Source: Plantactinospora mayteni
GTDB lineage: Bacteria > Actinomycetota > Actinomycetes > Mycobacteriales > Micromonosporaceae
Reading direction: 5' to 3'
Assembly: GCF_016862935.1 (NCBI RefSeq)
Contig: NZ_BONX01000020.1
Location: 1-64,000, forward strand
DNA length: 64,000 nt
This document shows, one piece after another, positions 17,669 through 25,983 of this stretch (positions within the stretch are counted from its first letter, which is position 1; every line of letters starts with the position of its first letter). Under the pieces are notes generated by a model. It ran no database searches. It was not told the origin of the DNA and saw nothing but the letters and a program-made list of their open reading frames with translations. A program made the position numbers and the translations under genes.

Positions 17669-19641
17669 GCCACCACCTCCCGGGGCAGTGCCGCGACGGG
17701 CTCCTGCTCGGTCACCCGTCCGTCCTCGACCCGGAGTACCCGGTCCGCCCCGGCCAGCAGGGTCGGGCGGTGTGCCACCAGCAGGGCCGTACGCCCGGCG
17801 ACCAGCCGTCGGGTGGCGGCGAGTACGGCCGCCTCCGAACCGGCGTCGAGTCGGGCGGTGGGCTCGTCGAGCAGCACGATCGGGGCGTCCCGGAGGAAGG
17901 CCCGGGCCAGCGCGACCCGCTGCCGCTGCCCGCTGGACAGCCCGTGGCCGCGCTCGCCGAGCGGGGTGTCGAGACCGTCCGGGAGCCCGGCGACCACCTC
18001 GGCCAGGTCGGCGGCGCGTACCGCGTCCCGAACCGCCGCGACGGGCGCGTCCGGTACGCCGAGCCGGATGTTGTCGGCGAGGGAGGTACCGAACAGGTGG
18101 GCCCGCTGCGGTACCCAGGCCAGGTGCCGGCGCCACCACGCCAGGTCCAGCGCCGCGAGGTCCGTACCGTCGACAATGATCCGCCCGCTGCTGGGGCCGA
18201 CGAATCCGAGCAGCAGGTGCAGCAGGGTGCTCTTGCCGGCGCCGCTCGGCCCGACCACGGCGATCCGCTCACCGGGCCGGATGGTGAGGGTGACGTCCCG
18301 CAGCGCGGTGGTGCGCTGGTATTCGACCGTCACCGACTCGAACCCGATCTCGCCGTGCCGACCCGGCTCGGGCCGGTGTCCGCGGTCCCGGTCGTCCGGG
18401 TCCCCGGTCACGGGGGCGGCGGCCGGCCGGTCGGTGGCCCGGGCGCGCGGCGGGTCGGCGGTGCCGGTGGGGGCCTGGCCAGCGGTGCGGGCGGTCCGCT
18501 GTTCGGCGGTGGGAGCGGTTGTCCGGTCGGCGGTGGGGGTGGTCGGCCCGCCGGAGGGACTGGGGGTGGCCGGCACCGTGATCGTCGACCTCTTCCTGTG
18601 GGCGTGCGGCGATCCGGCGGTGGGGGCGGGCGGCTCGGGGCCGAGCAGGGTCAGCGCGTCGTCCAGTGCGGTCAGTCCCTCCTGGCTGGCGTGGAACTGG
18701 CTGCCGGCGGCGCGCAGCGGCAGGAACGCCTCGGGGGCGAGCAGCAGTACCAGCAGCGCCGTCTGCAGGGCGAGGCCGCCGCCGAGCAGCCGGAGGCCGA
18801 TCGGCACCGCGACCAGGGCGACCGAGAGGGTGGCGACCAGTTCGAGTACCAGCGCGGAGAGGAACGCGATCCGCAGCGTCTTCATGGTGGCCGAGCGGTG
18901 CCGGTCGGCCATCCGGCGTACCACGGTCACCTGGGCGGGGGCCCGGCCGAACAGGTGCAGGGTGGGCAGCCCGCGCAGCATGTCCAGGAAGTGGCCGCCG
19001 AGCAGCGCCAGCCGGCGCCACTGGCGTTCGGTGGCGGCCTGGGCCTGCCAGCCGAGCAGTGCTCCGAAGATCGGGACCAGCGGCAGGGTCACCGCGATGA
19101 CCAGGGCGGAACTCCAGTCGGCGAAGACCAGCCGGGCCAGTACGGCCAGCGGCACCGTGACGCTGAGCACGAGCTGCGGCAGATAGCCGGTGAAGTACGC
19201 GTCGAGCGCGTCGAGCCCGCGCCCGGCCAGGGTGGCGAGCTGGCCCGTACGCTGCCCGGACAGCCAGCCCGGTCCGCGCCGGCCGACGGCGTCGAGCAGG
19301 TCGGCGCGGAGCGTGGCCTTGACCGTGGCGGCGGCCCGGGCCGCCACCGTGCCCTGCGCCCAGAGCAGGGCCGCCCGGCCGGCCACACTGGCCAGGAAGC
19401 CGGCCAGCGCGGCCCGGTCGAGGCGCCCGCCGGCCGCCTCGGCCAGCACCATGGCGAGCGTGGTGGCCTGGGCGATCACCAGTCCGGCGGCGGCGACGCC
19501 GAGCGCGCCGAGCACTCCGAGTTGACGCCGCGCGCCGGGCACTCGGCGCAGCAGCCGGGGGTCGAACGGGCGGCGGCGGCTCACCGGTGCCCCGGATTGC
19601 CGGTGTCCGGCCGGTGTGGCCGGCGACGATCCAAGACCCAT
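17665..19641 (-). CDS. cydD: Thiol reductant ABC exporter subunit CydD
   Basis: A 658-residue ABC half-transporter, partner of CydC. The membrane domain starts with DPRLLRRVPGARRQLGVL and includes the family segment YFTGYLPQLVLS. The ATPase domain has Walker A VGPSGAGKSTLLHLLLG, signature LSSGQRQRVALARAFL and Walker B IVLLDEPTARLD. A disordered Thr/Pro-rich linker near residues 345-420 separates the two domains. ATG 19641 is used; GTG 19584 gives a start closer to other CydD proteins and is a good alternative. A BlaI-type palindrome sits 44 bp upstream, so expression is probably controlled by the adjacent BlaI/M56 pair. Confidence 0.88.
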   Translation of the reverse strand: MGLGSSPATPAGHRQSGAPVSRRRPFDPRLLRRVPGARRQLGVLGALGVAAAGLVIAQATTLAMVLAEAAGGRLDRAALAGFLASVAGRAALLWAQGTVAARAAATVKATLRADLLDAVGRRGPGWLSGQRTGQLATLAGRGLDALDAYFTGYLPQLVLSVTVPLAVLARLVFADWSSALVIAVTLPLVPIFGALLGWQAQAATERQWRRLALLGGHFLDMLRGLPTLHLFGRAPAQVTVVRRMADRHRSATMKTLRIAFLSALVLELVATLSVALVAVPIGLRLLGGGLALQTALLVLLLAPEAFLPLRAAGSQFHASQEGLTALDDALTLLGPEPPAPTAGSPHAHRKRSTITVPATPSPSGGPTTPTADRTTAPTAEQRTARTAGQAPTGTADPPRARATDRPAAAPVTGDPDDRDRGHRPEPGRHGEIGFESVTVEYQRTTALRDVTLTIRPGERIAVVGPSGAGKSTLLHLLLGFVGPSSGRIIVDGTDLAALDLAWWRRHLAWVPQRAHLFGTSLADNIRLGVPDAPVAAVRDAVRAADLAEVVAGLPDGLDTPLGERGHGLSSGQRQRVALARAFLRDAPIVLLDEPTARLDAGSEAAVLAATRRLVAGRTALLVAHRPTLLAGADRVLRVEDGRVTEQEPVAALPREVVA

Positions 19642-19684
19642 GTCCCACGCATCTCTTCGGGCAGCTTCCGTGACAGGACCAGCT

Positions 19685-19701
19685 TACTACGTGACGTAGT
19701 A
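19685..19701. promoter_or_regulatory. Perfect BlaI-type operator before cydDC
   Basis: TACTACGTGACGTAGTA is a perfect 17-bp palindrome with a single central base. It resembles the TACTAC...GTAGTA sites recognised by BlaI/MecI repressors. It lies 44 bp upstream of the cydD start and 13 bp beyond the M56 peptidase stop codon, and its right arm could overlap a -10 box for cydD. Confidence 0.7.
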
Positions 19702-19714
19702 GTTGCCCGGTGGG

Positions 19715-20638
19715 TCAGTGCAGGAACAGCGACACCGGCAGCGTGACCAGGACCGTCGCCAGCGCCAGCGCGGTCGCGCCGGGCAGCCGGCCCGGTCGGC
19801 GCGCGGTCAGCAGACGTTGTACCCGGGCGTCGAGTTCGCCGTCCGCGACGCCGAGCGCACCGGCCGGGGTGACCCGGGCACCGACGCTGGCGAACCGTAG
19901 CAGCGCGGCGGCGAGCGGGCCGTCGGCGTGCAGGCGTCGGGCCTTGTCGTCGGCCCGCATCTCCACCAGCAGGGCCACCGCGTCGTGTGCCGCGCGTACC
20001 CAGCGGACGCCGGGGAGGGCCCGGCAGAGCGCGGTGAAGGGGAGCAGTACCAGGTCGTGCCGCTCGTCGGCGTGCGCCCGCTCGTGGCTGAGTACGGCCG
20101 CGAGCTGTGCCCGATCGAGCAGGCTCAGGGTGCCGGCGCTGACCACCACCTGCGGGCGTACCCCTGGCAGGCAGTAGGCGGCTGCGCTGGGGTGGTCGAG
20201 TACCAGCGCGCCGGGCGCGGCCGGGTCGTCCCGGGCCACCAGGGTCAGCAGGTCCCGGTGCCGGCGCTGGGCACGCAGCGCGCCGAGCAGGCTTCGCGCC
20301 GTCGAGCCGAGCAGCACCACCGCCACGCCCAGGCCGATGCCGACCAGGCCGAGGTGGGTCAGCCCCAGGCCGGGCGGCAGGTCTCCGCCGCCGAAGAGGT
20401 CACCGGCGAGCGACCGCAGCGCGGAGCCGGTGCCCTGGCCGTACGGGGCGAGCCCGAGCGAGATCGGCAGACCGATCGCGGAGAGCCCGAGAGCCAGCCC
20501 GACGAACTGCCAGCAGACGATCGCGACCCGGGGACTGTGCCACGCCCACCCCGCGCCCAGCTTGCCGGAACGGCTCAGCACCTGGGCGGCGAGATAACAG
20601 GCCAGCACGGCGAGCGCGAAGTGCGCGGCGTAGAGCAT
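19715..20638 (-). CDS. M56 family (BlaR1-like) membrane metallopeptidase
   Basis: A 307-residue integral membrane zinc protease. The catalytic HExxH motif is LSHERAHADERHD, with several hydrophobic segments before it (MLYAAHFALAVLACYLAAQV at the N-terminus) and one at the C-terminus. Relatives such as BlaR1 and MecR1 cleave the BlaI-type repressor after a signal; this shorter form lacks a penicillin-binding sensor domain, so beta-lactam sensing is not implied. It begins 4 bp after the blaI stop codon, so the two form an operon. Confidence 0.9.
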   Translation of the reverse strand: MLYAAHFALAVLACYLAAQVLSRSGKLGAGWAWHSPRVAIVCWQFVGLALGLSAIGLPISLGLAPYGQGTGSALRSLAGDLFGGGDLPPGLGLTHLGLVGIGLGVAVVLLGSTARSLLGALRAQRRHRDLLTLVARDDPAAPGALVLDHPSAAAYCLPGVRPQVVVSAGTLSLLDRAQLAAVLSHERAHADERHDLVLLPFTALCRALPGVRWVRAAHDAVALLVEMRADDKARRLHADGPLAAALLRFASVGARVTPAGALGVADGELDARVQRLLTARRPGRLPGATALALATVLVTLPVSLFLH

Positions 20639-20642
20639 CGGC

Positions 20643-21050
20643 TCAGACCTGCCGTTTCGCGGCGGGCGGCCGGTCGGTCGCCGCCAGGGTGTCGTCGGCC
20701 TCCTCGGCGAGCGCCGCGCGCAGCACGTCGGCCTCGGTCCCGGTCACCGACCGGGCGAACCGGACCAGCGCGGCGTCCCGGCTGCCGGCCAGGTCCAGGG
20801 CGTCGAGCATCAGCCGGGCGATGTGCGCCTCGCGGCTGGCGGCCGGCCGGTAGCGCCAGGCCCGTCCCTCCCGCTCGCGTTCGACCATGCCCTTGCCGGC
20901 CAGCCGGTCGAGCACGGTCATCACCGTGGTGTACGCCAGCTCACGGTCCCGCAGCGCCTCGGCCACCTCGCGGACGGTCGCCCCGGCACCGGTACTCCGG
21001 TCCCAGAGCACGTCCATCACCGCACGTTCGAGATCACCGAGTCGCGTCAC
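20643..21050 (-). CDS. BlaI/MecI/CopY family transcriptional repressor
   Basis: A 135-residue winged-helix repressor with the family pattern LGDLERAVMDVLW, TVREVAEALRDRELAYTTVMTV and LDRLAGKGMVERER. Family members are inactivated by cleavage by the partner M56 peptidase. The GTG at 21050 is preceded within 10 bp by a degenerate TACTAC palindrome, which suggests autoregulation. The perfect operator before cydDC is a likely second target. In Mycobacterium tuberculosis, the BlaI regulon includes ATP synthase genes as well as beta-lactamase, so a respiratory role is plausible. Confidence 0.92.
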   Translation of the reverse strand: MTRLGDLERAVMDVLWDRSTGAGATVREVAEALRDRELAYTTVMTVLDRLAGKGMVEREREGRAWRYRPAASREAHIARLMLDALDLAGSRDAALVRFARSVTGTEADVLRAALAEEADDTLAATDRPPAAKRQV

Positions 21051-21060
21051 GCGGCAATTC

Positions 21061-21078
21061 TACTACCCACTGTCGTAT
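21061..21078. promoter_or_regulatory. Degenerate BlaI-type site before blaI
   Basis: TACTAC at 21061-21066 and the half-site GTCGTATAG at 21073-21081 make an imperfect inverted repeat similar to the perfect cydD site. It lies about 10 bp before the blaI start codon and overlaps the expected promoter. Confidence 0.4.
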
Positions 21079-21131
21079 AGTTGCCGACCGCCCGATCCGG
21101 GCGGAGCAACGATCGCGGCCCCGGCCGGACG

Positions 21132-21965
21132 TCAGACGCCCTTCGGGTGCCAGACCGTCTTGGTCTCCAGGAACGCGGTCATCCGGCCGACGCCGGGATC
21201 GGCGCTCCAGTCGACCGGTCCGGCGGCCGGCCGGAGTACCCGCTTCAGGTTGCCGGCGGCGGCCCGCTCCCACTCGGCGGCGAGTTCCGGGTCGGCGACC
21301 CCGGTCAGGTCGAGCGCGTTCACGTCCATGTGCCCGGCCAGCCAGGACGCGGTCTCGGCGGGCCGGCCGGTGAGCAGGTTGACCACCCCGCCGGGCAGGT
21401 CGGAGGTGGCCAGCACCTCGGAGAGGGTGATCGCGGGCAGCGGGCTCGCCTCGGCCACCAGCACCACCACCGTGTTTCCGGTGACGATCGCCGGAGCCAG
21501 CACGCTGACCAGCCCGAGCAGCGCCGGCTCGGCCGGGGCGAGCACCCCGACCACCCCGGTCGGCTCGGGTGCGGAGAGGTTGAAGTACGGCCCGGCGACC
21601 GGGTTGGCGTTGCCGTACACCTGGGTCAGCTTGTCGGCCCAGCCGGCGTACCAGACCCAGCGGTCGATCGCCTCGTCCACCTCGTCGTCCGGCACACCGA
21701 GACCGACGAACTGGTCCCGCCGACCCTCCAACATCTCGGCGACCCGGTAGAGGATCTGCCCCCGGTTGTACGCGGTCGCGCCGGACCAGCCCTTGACCGC
21801 CGCCCGCGCCGCGAGTACGGCGTCCCGGACGTCCTTGCGGGAGGCGAGTGCCACGTTGGAGTTCTGCACCGGATACGACCGCCCCGACTCGCTGCGCGGG
21901 AACTTCCCGCCGATGAAGAGCTTGTACGTCTTGCGTACGGCAACCCGGCCGGTGGAATCAGACAT
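21132..21965 (-). CDS. Aldehyde dehydrogenase-like protein lacking the catalytic half
   Basis: A 277-residue protein that matches only the coenzyme-binding part of aldehyde dehydrogenases: YKLFIGGKFPRSESGRSYPV, WSGATAYNRGQILYRVAEML, PTGVVGVLAP and GGVVNLLTGRP. The catalytic cysteine domain is missing and the usual PWNFP motif is replaced by PAEPALLG, so activity as a dehydrogenase is unlikely. There is no stop or frameshift, so it reads as an intact gene rather than a decaying one. Its ATG at 21965 overlaps the stop of the full-length dehydrogenase by 8 nt. It may form a mixed complex with that enzyme. Confidence 0.8.
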   Translation of the reverse strand: MSDSTGRVAVRKTYKLFIGGKFPRSESGRSYPVQNSNVALASRKDVRDAVLAARAAVKGWSGATAYNRGQILYRVAEMLEGRRDQFVGLGVPDDEVDEAIDRWVWYAGWADKLTQVYGNANPVAGPYFNLSAPEPTGVVGVLAPAEPALLGLVSVLAPAIVTGNTVVVLVAEASPLPAITLSEVLATSDLPGGVVNLLTGRPAETASWLAGHMDVNALDLTGVADPELAAEWERAAAGNLKRVLRPAAGPVDWSADPGVGRMTAFLETKTVWHPKGV

Positions 21966-23388
21966 CGAGGTACGCCTCCAGCCCCTGCCGGCCGCCCTCC
22001 CGGCCGTAGCCCGACTCCTTGAACCCGCCGAACGGCGAGGTGGGGTCGAACTTGTTGAACGTGTTGGCCCAGACCACTCCGGCGCGCAGCCGATCGGCCA
22101 TCCAGAGGATCCGGGAACCCTTGTCGGTCCAGATCCCGGCCGAGAGTCCGTACGGAGTGTTGTTCGCCTTCTCCACCGCCTCGGCCGGGGTCCGGAAGGT
22201 GAGCACCGAGAGCACCGGCCCGAAGATCTCCTCCCGGGCGATCCGGTGCGCCTGGCTGACCCCGGTGAAGACGGTCGGGGCGAACCAGAAACCCCGGTCC
22301 GGCAACTCGCACGGCGGGGACCAGCGCTCGGCCCCCTCCGAGGACCCGATCTCGGCCAGCGTCCGGATCCGGTCGAGCTGTGCCGCCGAGTTGATCGCGC
22401 CGATGTCGGTGTTCTTGTCCAGCGGGTCACCGACCCGCAGCCGGGCCATCCGACGTTTGAGCGAGGCGAGCACCTCGTCGTACACCGATTCCTGGACCAG
22501 CAGCCGGGAGCCGGCGCAGCAGACGTGGCCCTGGTTGAAGAAGATGCCGTTGACGATGCCCTCGACGGCCTGGTCGACCGGTGCGTCGTCGAAGACGATG
22601 TTCGCCGCCTTGCCGCCGAGTTCCAGGGTGAGCTTCTTGCGGGTGCCGGCCACCGAGCGGGCGATCTGCCGGCCGACCTCGGTGGAGCCGGTGAAGGCCA
22701 CCTTGTCGATCCCGTCGTGCTCGACCAGCGCCCGGCCGGTCTCGCCGGCCCCGGTGAGGATGTTGACGACGCCGGGCGGCAGGTCGGCCTGCTGACAGAT
22801 CTCCGCGAAGAGCAGCGCGCTCAGCGGGGTGGTCTCGGCCGGCTTGAGTACGACGGTGTTGCCGGCGGCCAGCGCCGGGGCGATCTTCCAGGCCAGCATC
22901 AGCAGCGGGAAGTTCCACGGGATGACCTGACCGGCCACCCCGAGCGGGCGCGGGTCCGGGCCGAAGCCCGCGTGGCCGAGCTTGTCGGCCCAGCCGGCGT
23001 AGTAGAAGAAGTGCGCGGCGACCAGCGGGACGTCGACGTCCCGGGACTCCCGGATCGGCTTGCCGTTGTCCAGCGACTCCAGTACGGCCAGCTCGCGGGC
23101 CCGCTCCTGGATGATCCGGGCGATCCGGAACAGGTACTTGGCCCGGTCCCGGCCCGGCATCGGCCCCCAGACCTCGTCGTACGCCCGGCGGGCCGCCCGT
23201 ACCGCCCGGTCCACGTCGGCCGGGCCGGCCTCGGCGACCTCGGCCAGTACCTCCTCGGAGGCGGGGTTGATCGACTTGATCGTGCCGCCGTCGGCGGGCT
23301 CGACGAACTCGCCGTCGACGAACAGCCCGTACGACGGCTTCAGGTCCACCACGGCGCGCGACTCCGGCGCGGGGGCGTATTCGAACAT
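21958..23388 (-). CDS. Aldehyde dehydrogenase
   Basis: A 476-residue NAD(P)-dependent aldehyde dehydrogenase. The oxyanion/coenzyme motif VIPWNFPLLML, the glycine motif FTGSTEVGRQIA, the general-base region LELGGKAANIVFDD and the catalytic cysteine in NQGHVCCAGSR are all present. It lies 4 bp after deoC on the same strand, so it probably oxidises the acetaldehyde released when deoxyribose-5-phosphate is cleaved. The exact substrate and whether CoA is used cannot be read from the sequence. Confidence 0.9.
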   Translation of the reverse strand: MFEYAPAPESRAVVDLKPSYGLFVDGEFVEPADGGTIKSINPASEEVLAEVAEAGPADVDRAVRAARRAYDEVWGPMPGRDRAKYLFRIARIIQERARELAVLESLDNGKPIRESRDVDVPLVAAHFFYYAGWADKLGHAGFGPDPRPLGVAGQVIPWNFPLLMLAWKIAPALAAGNTVVLKPAETTPLSALLFAEICQQADLPPGVVNILTGAGETGRALVEHDGIDKVAFTGSTEVGRQIARSVAGTRKKLTLELGGKAANIVFDDAPVDQAVEGIVNGIFFNQGHVCCAGSRLLVQESVYDEVLASLKRRMARLRVGDPLDKNTDIGAINSAAQLDRIRTLAEIGSSEGAERWSPPCELPDRGFWFAPTVFTGVSQAHRIAREEIFGPVLSVLTFRTPAEAVEKANNTPYGLSAGIWTDKGSRILWMADRLRAGVVWANTFNKFDPTSPFGGFKESGYGREGGRQGLEAYLDV

Positions 23389-23392
23389 CAGA

Positions 23393-24379
23393 TCAGTCCA
23401 GGGTGAAGTAGTCGGGGCCGGAGTAGACGCCGGTGCTCAGCTTGGTGCGCTGCATCAGCAGGTCGTTGAGCAGGCTGGAGGCGCCGAACCGGAACCAGTC
23501 CGGGTGCAGCCAGTCCGGGCCCGCGGTCTCGTTCACCAGTACCAGGTATTTGATCGCGTCCTTGGTGGTCCGGATCCCGCCCGCCGGCTTGACCCCGACC
23601 TGCCGGCCGGTGGCATCCCGGAAGTCCCGGACCGCCTCCAGCATCACCAACGTGACCGGCAGGGTCGCGGCCACCGGCACCTTGCCGGTCGAGGTCTTGA
23701 TGAAGTCGGCGCCGGCCAGCATCGCCAGCCAGGAGGCCCGCCGGACGTTGTCGTAGGTGACCAACTCGCCGGTCTCCAGGATGACCTTGAGGTGGGCGTC
23801 CCCGCTGGCCGCCTTCACCGCCACGATCTCGTCGTAGACCTCCCGGTAGCGGCCGGAGAGGAAGGCGCCCCGGTTGATCACCATGTCGATCTCGTCCGCC
23901 CCGCCGGCCACCGCCGAGCGGGTGTCCGCGAGCCGGATCTCCAGCGGCGCCTGCCCGGACGGGAACGCCGTGGCCACGCTGGCCAGGTGTACCCGACCCG
24001 CGTCCCCGGCCGATCGAGTGGTCGTGCCCCAGAGCGCGGCGGCGGCCACCGGGACCATCGTCGGATAGACGCAGACGGCGGCGACCGGCGGGCACGACGG
24101 GTCGGCCGGGTCCGGGCGGAGCGCCTTGGCGGCCAGCGCGCGTACCTTGCCGGGCGTGTCGGCGCCCTCCAGCGTGGTCAGGTCGACCATCCGGATCGCC
24201 AGGTCGATCGCCCACGCCTTGGCGGTGGTCTTGATCGAGCGGGTGCCGAGCATCGCCGTCCGCTGCTCCGCGCCCACCTGGTCGACGCCGGGCAGGCCGT
24301 GCAGGAAGGTCCGTAGGGTCGCCTCGGAGCGCCCCACCTCGGAGAGGTCGGACCGCGCCGACGCCGTTGTCGCCGTCAT
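23393..24379 (-). CDS. deoC: Deoxyribose-phosphate aldolase
   Basis: Cleaves 2-deoxyribose-5-phosphate to glyceraldehyde-3-phosphate and acetaldehyde. The 328-residue protein has the Schiff-base lysine in ADFIKTSTGK and the second active-site lysine in GVKPAGGIR. It is longer than the short E. coli enzyme and carries an N-terminal extension and VCVYPTMV, typical of actinobacteria. ATG 24379 follows a -10 box by 7 nt. The operon deoC-aldehyde dehydrogenase-pseudo-dehydrogenase forms a deoxyribose degradation path fed by deoA through the phosphosugar mutase step. Confidence 0.94.
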   Translation of the reverse strand: MTATTASARSDLSEVGRSEATLRTFLHGLPGVDQVGAEQRTAMLGTRSIKTTAKAWAIDLAIRMVDLTTLEGADTPGKVRALAAKALRPDPADPSCPPVAAVCVYPTMVPVAAAALWGTTTRSAGDAGRVHLASVATAFPSGQAPLEIRLADTRSAVAGGADEIDMVINRGAFLSGRYREVYDEIVAVKAASGDAHLKVILETGELVTYDNVRRASWLAMLAGADFIKTSTGKVPVAATLPVTLVMLEAVRDFRDATGRQVGVKPAGGIRTTKDAIKYLVLVNETAGPDWLHPDWFRFGASSLLNDLLMQRTKLSTGVYSGPDYFTLD

Positions 24380-24386
24380 GGCGGGA

Positions 24387-24392
24387 AGTCTA
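24387..24392 (-). promoter_or_regulatory. -10 box for deoC, leaderless transcript
   Basis: On the minus strand TAGACT lies 7 nt before the deoC ATG. No ribosome site is visible. Confidence 0.5.
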
Positions 24393-24488
24393 CGCACCGG
24401 CCCCAGCCTGTGATCTTGGCCATAGCCGCTCCGCGCCCGGTGCGGCGGGGACCGGTGACCAGGAGAAGGGTGCACCCGAGGTTACCGG

Positions 24489-24494
24489 TAGGTT
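24489..24494 (+). promoter_or_regulatory. -10 box for upp, leaderless transcript
   Basis: TAGGTT lies 8 nt before the GTG start of upp. The deoC and upp promoters are divergent and about 95 bp apart, so a shared regulator could act on both. Confidence 0.5.
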
Positions 24495-24502
24495 GAGCGA
24501 CC

Positions 24503-25135
24503 GTGGACGTACTCGTGGTTGACCATCCCGTGGCCCAGACGCGGCTGACCGTGATGCGCGACGGCCGGACCGACTCGGCGTCGTTCCGCGCCGCGCTGCA
24601 CGAACTCACCACCATGCTGGTGTACGAGGCCGCGCGCTCGCTGCCGGTCGAACAGTTCCCGATCGAGACGCCGGTGGCACCCACCCAGGGCATCCGGCTG
24701 GCCAACCCACCCCTACTGGTACCGGTGCTCCGCGCCGGGCTGGGCATGGCCGACTCGGCGCTCGGCCTGCTGCCCGAGTCGTCCATGGGTTTCGTCGGGC
24801 TGGCCCGGGACGAGCACACCTACGAGCCGCGCGCCTACATGGAGTCGCTGCCGACCGACCTGACCGGCCGCCCGGTACTGGTACTCGACCCGATGCTCGC
24901 CACCGGTGGCTCGCTGGAGCACTGCTGCCGGCTGCTCGCCGACCGGGGCTGCACCGACATCACCGTGCTCTGCGTACTCGCCGCGCCGGCCGGCATCGAG
25001 CGGCTGGACCGCTCCGGGCTGCCGCTGCGGCTGGTCACCGCCGCGATCGACGAGCGGCTCAACGACCGGATGTTCATCGTGCCGGGGCTCGGTGACGCCG
25101 GCGACCGGCAGTTCGGCGGCATGCCCCGGTTCTGA
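24503..25135 (+). CDS. upp: Uracil phosphoribosyltransferase
   Basis: Converts uracil and PRPP to UMP. The 210-residue protein has the family opening [15 protein letters not shown], the uracil loop region [13 protein letters not shown], and the PRPP-binding loop [11 protein letters not shown]. The uracil-recognition segment [15 protein letters not shown] near the C-terminus is intact. It recycles the base released by pyrimidine phosphorolysis upstream in the window. Confidence 0.95.
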   Translation: MDVLVVDHPVAQTRLTVMRDGRTDSASFRAALHELTTMLVYEAARSLPVEQFPIETPVAPTQGIRLANPPLLVPVLRAGLGMADSALGLLPESSMGFVGLARDEHTYEPRAYMESLPTDLTGRPVLVLDPMLATGGSLEHCCRLLADRGCTDITVLCVLAAPAGIERLDRSGLPLRLVTAAIDERLNDRMFIVPGLGDAGDRQFGGMPRF

Positions 25136-25149
25136 TTCCACCGAACCGG
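25126..25149 (+). terminator. First hairpin after upp
   Basis: CCGGTTC (25126-25132) pairs perfectly with GAACCGG (25143-25149), enclosing the upp stop codon in a 10-nt loop. Confidence 0.45.
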
Positions 25150-25170
25150 TCCTGACTGCCTGGCACCGTT

Positions 25171-25209
25171 GCCGGTTCCACGGCAGCGGCGCCGATTCCC
25201 GGAACCGGC
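25171..25209 (+). terminator. Second hairpin after upp
   Basis: GCCGGTTCC (25171-25179) pairs perfectly with GGAACCGGC (25201-25209) over a 21-nt loop. Both this and the preceding hairpin use related arms (CCGGTTC), so alternative pairings between them are possible. Confidence 0.45.
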
Positions 25210-25253
25210 CGGCGGGTCCGGCCGGGACGCATGCGCGGCTGGCGCGGAGCGGC

Positions 25254-25259
25254 TACCGT
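25254..25259 (+). promoter_or_regulatory. -10 box for the GOLPH3-family gene
   Basis: TACCGT lies 8 nt before the ATG at 25268, consistent with a leaderless message. Confidence 0.45.
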
Positions 25260-25267
25260 TCCGGGCC

Positions 25268-25945
25268 ATGACTGGTGTTGGGCTGGCCGAGGAGTTGCTG
25301 CTACTCGGCTACGACGATATATCCGGCAAGGCGACCGGCTCCCGGATCGGACTCGACCTGGGCATGGCCGCCGCCGTGCTGGTCGACCTCGCGCTCGCCG
25401 GCCGGGTCGCCTTCTCCGACGGTTCGATCGTGGCCACCGACGCCACGCCGATCGGCGACCCGATCGCCGACGACGTGCTCGCCCGGATCGCGGCGGACAC
25501 CCCGCACACGCCGGCCTCCTGGGTGCAGCGGCTCCGGCACGGGCTGCGCGACCGGATCCTGACCGGCCTCTGCACTCGGGGCGTGATCAGCGACGTCGAC
25601 GAGACCGAACTCGGCTACATCCACATCCACCGGTATCCGGTGCTCGACCCGTCGGTCGAGGCGGAGATCCGGCGCCGGCTGGTGGACGCGCTGACCGGGG
25701 AGGCCGTACCGGACGAGCGGACCGCGGCGCTCGCCGCGGTGATGGCGGCGATCCGGGTACAGCCCAGTCTCGGGCTGACCGGGCCGGCCGCCGAGGACGC
25801 CCGGAAGCGGCTGACCGAGATCGCCCGGGGTGCGGGGTTCACCGACGACGTGAGCCTGGAGGAGTCCACCATCCGCCCCTCGGTGGCGCTGGTGATCGCC
25901 GCGCTCTCCCGGGCCATCGACGCCGCGCTGGGCAGCCGGACCTGA
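25268..25945 (+). CDS. GOLPH3/VPS74 (GPP34) family protein
   Basis: A 225-residue protein of the GPP34 family, related to eukaryotic phosphatidylinositol-4-phosphate-binding Golgi proteins. In actinobacteria the function is unknown. The family pattern is visible in LAEELLLLGYDDISGK, IGLDLGMAAAVLVDLALAGRV and the repeated helical hairpins ending SVALVIAALSRAIDAAL. A predicted beta-hairpin (IHIHRYPVLDPS) would correspond to the dimer contact. It stands as a single gene between terminators. Confidence 0.85.
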   Translation: MTGVGLAEELLLLGYDDISGKATGSRIGLDLGMAAAVLVDLALAGRVAFSDGSIVATDATPIGDPIADDVLARIAADTPHTPASWVQRLRHGLRDRILTGLCTRGVISDVDETELGYIHIHRYPVLDPSVEAEIRRRLVDALTGEAVPDERTAALAAVMAAIRVQPSLGLTGPAAEDARKRLTEIARGAGFTDDVSLEESTIRPSVALVIAALSRAIDAALGSRT

Positions 25946-25948
25946 CCT

Positions 25949-25977
25949 GACCGCCGGCCCGTCCCGGGCCGGCGGTC
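25949..25977. terminator. Strong bidirectional terminator
   Basis: A perfect 13-bp stem, GACCGCCGGCCCG (25949-25961) with its complement (25965-25977) and a 3-nt loop, separates the convergent GOLPH3 and phosphosugar mutase genes. Confidence 0.75.
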
Positions 25978-25983
25978 GGTGGC

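Noticed and set aside
16040-19186. A very long plus-strand open frame opposite cydC and cydD
   Set aside because: It is rich in Arg, Gly and Pro with no domain, and lies exactly opposite genes with complete ABC motifs. In GC-rich DNA long empty antisense frames are expected.
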